Shown here piece by piece: positions 61,457-64,000 of a stretch of 64,000 nucleotides of DNA (positions are counted from its first letter, which is position 1; each line of letters begins with the position of its first letter). Origin of the DNA: Streptomyces sp. AV19 (GTDB taxonomy: Bacteria; Actinomycetota; Actinomycetes; Streptomycetales; Streptomycetaceae); contig NZ_JAEAMR010000016.1 of NCBI RefSeq assembly GCF_015999245.1, forward strand, positions 62,001-126,000. Reading direction: 5' to 3'. The notes below the pieces were generated by a model that worked only from the letters and a program-made list of their open reading frames with translations, did no database searches and was not told the DNA's origin. The position numbers and the translations under genes are program-made.

Positions 61457-62469
61457 GAGGCGTCCAGGCTTTTGTTGCGACGGAGCAGCCAGAGGAAGAA
61501 GGGCGCGCCGAACAGGGCGGTGAGGATGCCGATGGGGAGTTCGTTGGGGCTGTTGAGGGTGCGGGAGAGCAGGTCGACGACCACGAGGTAGATCGCGCCG
61601 ACCAGGGCGGCCCTGGGGAGCAGGCGCCGGTGGTCGGCGCCGGTGGCGAGGCGTACGAGGTGCGGGATCATCAGTCCGACGAAGCCGATGCCCCCGGCGA
61701 CGGCGATGACGGTGCCGGTCAGCAGCGCGGCGAGCAGCAGCAGCACCGCGCGCAGCCGGTTGACGTCGACGCCGAGGGCGGTGGCGGATTCGTCCCCGGC
61801 CAGCAGGGCGTTGAGCCGTCGCCCGAAGAGCGACAGGAGCACGGTGACGGTGACGACGGCCGCGGTGACGACGGGGAGCTGGTCCCACTGGGCGCCGGAG
61901 ACGCTGCCCAGCAGCCAGAACACCACCTGCCGCAACTCGGTGGGGGTGGCGCGCAGTTGGAGGTAGCTGGTGGCGGCGAGGAAGACGTAGCCGACGGCCA
62001 CGCCGGAGAGCACCAGCCGGGTGGGGGCCAGCCGTCCGCGGCGCTGTCCGAGGAGGAAGACGAGGATCACCGCGACGACGGCGCCCAGGAACGCGGCGGA
62101 GGACACGCCGAGTCCGCCGAGGGCGCCGCCGGCGAGGGTGATGACCAGCACGGCACCGAGCGAGGCGCCGGAGGAGACCCCGATGACGTAGGGGTCGGCC
62201 AGCGGATTGGCGACGACCGCCTGCAGCACGACCCCGGAGACCGCGAGTCCGGCGCCGACCAGGGCGGCCAGCACGACGCGGGGGACCCGGAAGGTCCAGA
62301 CGATCTGGTCCAGGGCCGGGTCGCCGAAGGCGCCGTCGCCGGAGACGTGGTGCCAGACGATCCGCCAGACGTCGGCGAGCGGCACGTCGACGGCCCCGAT
62401 GCTGACCGCCACCATCATGACGGCCGGCAGCAGGGCCGGCAGGACGACCAGGACCAGTGCGGGGCTCAG
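61453..62469 (-). CDS. FecCD-type iron-siderophore permease (probable CTG start)
   Basis: About 338 residues with nine to ten hydrophobic segments and the FecCD motifs WTFRVPRVVLAALVGAGLAVSGVVLQ, NPLADPYVIGVSSGASLGA and GFVGLMIPHLVRL. No ATG, GTG or TTG lies at a sensible place. CTG 62469 overlaps the binding-protein TGA (CTGA) in the same geometry as the other junctions and gives the normal family length. An ATG at 62592 would overlap the previous gene by 127 bp, and internal ATGs would cut the first transmembrane segment. Confidence 0.88.
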   Translation of the reverse strand: MSPALVLVVLPALLPAVMMVAVSIGAVDVPLADVWRIVWHHVSGDGAFGDPALDQIVWTFRVPRVVLAALVGAGLAVSGVVLQAVVANPLADPYVIGVSSGASLGAVLVITLAGGALGGLGVSSAAFLGAVVAVILVFLLGQRRGRLAPTRLVLSGVAVGYVFLAATSYLQLRATPTELRQVVFWLLGSVSGAQWDQLPVVTAAVVTVTVLLSLFGRRLNALLAGDESATALGVDVNRLRAVLLLLAALLTGTVIAVAGGIGFVGLMIPHLVRLATGADHRRLLPRAALVGAIYLVVVDLLSRTLNSPNELPIGILTALFGAPFFLWLLRRNKSLDAS

Positions 62470-63497
62470 CCGTTGGTGAAGGCGTCGGGGTGGAGCATCC
62501 TGGCGATCCGGTCCACCGCCACGTCGTTGCTCGGGCCCTGGTAGATCGAGTCGGACAGGACGACGAAGCGGTTGCTGCGGGCGGCTGGCCACTGGGGGAA
62601 CTCCTTGAACAGTTTACGGGCGTAGGCCGCCGGGTCGGGGTCCTTGAAGCTGATGACCACGAGGGCGTCCACCGGTTCGGCGGCGACCTTCTCCTTGCTG
62701 ACGTTGGCGAACGGGCCCTTGGAGGCGGACGCGAAGGCGTTGCCGCCGCCCGCCTTGGCGAGGATGTCGTTGAAGATCCCGTTCGCCGCGATGTAGCTGA
62801 AGTCGTCGCCCGTGTTGGAGAACCCCACCATGACCCTGGGGGCCTTCTTGCCCCGGACCTTGGCGGAGGTGGCGTCGATCGCCTTCCGCGAGGCCGCGAT
62901 GATCTTCTCGGCGCGGTCGCCGACGTTGAAGATCTTCCCCAGGTCGCGCAGCAGGGTGTAGCTGTCGGCGATCGTCGCGCGCGAGGTGTCCTGGTCGCAA
63001 CCCTGCGGGGACACGTAGGCGTTGGCGCCCACGACGCCGAGGTCCTTGCGGGTCGCGACGCCGTTCTTGGCGTCGAGGCCGTAGGAGGTGGGGGTCAGGA
63101 CGAGGTCCGGGCGCAGGCCCAGCATGGTCTCGCGGGGGATGTCGGAGGCGTCGTTGAGCTTGACGTTCCCGGTGGGCAGGGCCTTGATGGCCTCGGCCCG
63201 GCCCTTGACCTCGGACCTGTCGTAGGACTGGGTGTTGGCGACGACGCGGTCGCCGAGCCCGAGGGCCAGCAGCGAGGAGACCTCGGCGACGGAGGCCCCG
63301 TTCATCACGACCACCCGGCTGGGCGCCTTGCCGACCGTGACGGTCTGCCCGCAGTTGGTGAGCGTGACCGGATAGCCCGGGCCGCTCGTCCCCGCCGACA
63401 GTTTGCCGTCCGACGGGGACGAGGACCCGCAGGCCGCGGTGGCCAGGCAGAGCAGTCCGGCCAGGACTGCCGCGGAGGCGGACCGTTTGGATGGCAT
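62466..63497 (-). CDS. Siderophore-binding lipoprotein
   Basis: A 343-residue protein from ATG 63497. The type II signal peptide ends in lipobox LATAAC, so it is a membrane-anchored exporter-side lipoprotein that binds ligand outside. The class III binding-protein fold shows APSRVVVMNGASVAEVSSLLALGLGDRVV, RPDLVLTP and ILAKAGGGNAF. It delivers the iron chelate to the FecCD permease, whose gene overlaps its stop. 32 bp downstream of the synthetase fragment on the same strand. Confidence 0.94.
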   Translation of the reverse strand: MPSKRSASAAVLAGLLCLATAACGSSSPSDGKLSAGTSGPGYPVTLTNCGQTVTVGKAPSRVVVMNGASVAEVSSLLALGLGDRVVANTQSYDRSEVKGRAEAIKALPTGNVKLNDASDIPRETMLGLRPDLVLTPTSYGLDAKNGVATRKDLGVVGANAYVSPQGCDQDTSRATIADSYTLLRDLGKIFNVGDRAEKIIAASRKAIDATSAKVRGKKAPRVMVGFSNTGDDFSYIAANGIFNDILAKAGGGNAFASASKGPFANVSKEKVAAEPVDALVVISFKDPDPAAYARKLFKEFPQWPAARSNRFVVLSDSIYQGPSNDVAVDRIARMLHPDAFTNG

Positions 63498-63529
63498 TCT
63501 GGCTCCTCGGGACGGGAGTTGACTTCCTC

Positions 63530-64000
63530 TCAGTAGTCGGCGGCGGACCCGGCGGAGTTCCCCCGGGGACCGGACTTCTTCCCGGGGGGCGCGGGCAGGA
63601 CGCCCGCCTCCACGCAGTGGTCGAGATAGCGGAACATCAGGGCGCGGTCGGCCTGCGGGCAGGCGATCCCGGTGCCGTCCAGGCCGCGCAGCACGTTGTC
63701 GGCCCTGACCTCGCCGAGTCCGAGGCCGGGCCCGTCGCCGTCGCCGTCCCCGCCGGTCCGGGAGTCACCGGTCCGGGAGCCGCCTGTCCGGGAACCGCCT
63801 GTCCGGGAGTCATCGGTCCAGGAGTCGAGGAAGGCGCCGGTGGTCGCCGCCACGTCGGCGGAGCGGGGCAGTTCCTCGCGCCACCGTCCGAGCGGCAGCC
63901 GCTTGACGGCGTATCCGTACTCCTGCACCCAGTCGTACACGTCGTTCAGGCGCACCTGGGGTACGGGCGCGTGGTTGAACACCGTGCCGGGCGGTGCCGT
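63530..64000 (-). CDS. C-terminus of a thioester-reductase-ended synthetase (5' part outside window)
   Basis: About 156 C-terminal residues are visible. TVFNHAPVPQVRLNDVYDWV and YGYAVKRLPLGRWREEL match the end of NRPS or carboxylic-acid-reductase terminal reductase domains. A run of five SRTGG-like pentapeptides and a DGDGDG stretch interrupt the last helices, then LDGTGIACPQADRALMFRYLDHCVEAG closes the domain. The tail is Lys/Gly/Pro-rich. Its position before siderophore uptake genes suggests an NRPS that releases its peptide as an aldehyde or alcohol. Confidence 0.75.
   Translation of the reverse strand, partial: TAPPGTVFNHAPVPQVRLNDVYDWVQEYGYAVKRLPLGRWREELPRSADVAATTGAFLDSWTDDSRTGGSRTGGSRTGDSRTGGDGDGDGPGLGLGEVRADNVLRGLDGTGIACPQADRALMFRYLDHCVEAGVLPAPPGKKSGPRGNSAGSAADY
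63753..63827 (-). repeat. Five 15-bp coding tandem repeats in the reductase domain
   Basis: Five near-identical 15-bp units containing GGTCCGGGAG or GTCCGGGA encode repeated SRTGG/SRTGD. They lie in a surface loop of the reductase C-terminal region; frame is preserved with any copy number. Confidence 0.9.

Noticed and set aside
1..64000. CRISPR arrays, tRNA or rRNA genes
   Set aside because: No regularly spaced direct repeats of CRISPR size, and no tRNA arm pattern or rRNA-like sequence were seen in intergenic DNA; very short or unusual cases could be missed by eye.

Overview
The window is high-GC actinobacterial DNA, almost certainly a Streptomyces chromosome arm. Evidence: G/C-ending codons throughout, many GTG/TTG starts, an S-(hydroxymethyl)mycothiol dehydrogenase, a SapA-like spore-associated protein, an AfsR-type SARP regulator, a DasR-like site before a GH18 chitinase, and dense secondary metabolism. 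Gene calls come from reading the sequence only; no database search was run.

Layout. (1) 1-9120, minus strand: one very large iterative-looking type I PKS (KS-AT-DH-cMT-ER-KR-ACP, no TE) followed by two alpha/beta-hydrolases, the second cut by the window edge. (2) 9546-22579: ordinary accessory genes: DUF4232 protein, ICL/PEP-mutase enzyme, FUSC membrane protein, cold-shock protein, a 25-aa bL37-like ribosomal protein, a lipase-like lipoprotein, a toxin-antitoxin pair, MFS plus TetR, a mycothiol-dependent formaldehyde detoxification pair, a PPOX flavoprotein, an acyl-CoA ligase and an L,D-transpeptidase. (3) 22637-33513: a divergent biosynthetic locus that I read as an undescribed RiPP cluster. 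Its minus arm encodes a radical SAM/SPASM maturase with an extra C-terminal domain, a 48-aa candidate precursor, a HExxH peptide-modification protein, a penicillin-binding-protein-like serine hydrolase and a zinc alcohol dehydrogenase. Its plus arm encodes a TylF-like methyltransferase, a 2OG-Fe(II) oxygenase, an unknown protein, two P-loop kinase-like proteins and an MFS exporter. (4) 33705-35124: small secreted and unknown proteins.

(5) 35268-42313 is a decaying zone. A beta-propeller-like gene carries an IS605/IS1341-type TnpB element fused in frame to its 5' part, with two further frameshifts downstream. After it come a glycosyltransferase remnant and an MFS gene broken by a single extra copy of a 22-bp tandem repeat. 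(6) 42439-53423: LysR regulator, NadE, an MDR-family oxidoreductase, secreted proteins, a SARP/STAND regulator, SapA-like protein, a UGT-type glycosyltransferase remnant, and a MerR regulator beside a serine hydrolase with a textbook MerR operator. (7) 53616-56547, minus: a translationally coupled trio of condensation-like acyltransferase, ACP and FabF-like ketosynthase. (8) 57538-59852: chitinase and an exported DJ-1/PfpI protein. (9) 59858-64000, minus: iron-siderophore type ABC uptake genes between an Asp/Asn beta-hydroxylase and the C-terminus of what looks like a thioester-reductase-ended synthetase running off the window.

The sequence is notable for short, near-perfect tandem duplications (13, 15, 16 and 22 bp) inside or beside genes; at least one destroys a reading frame.
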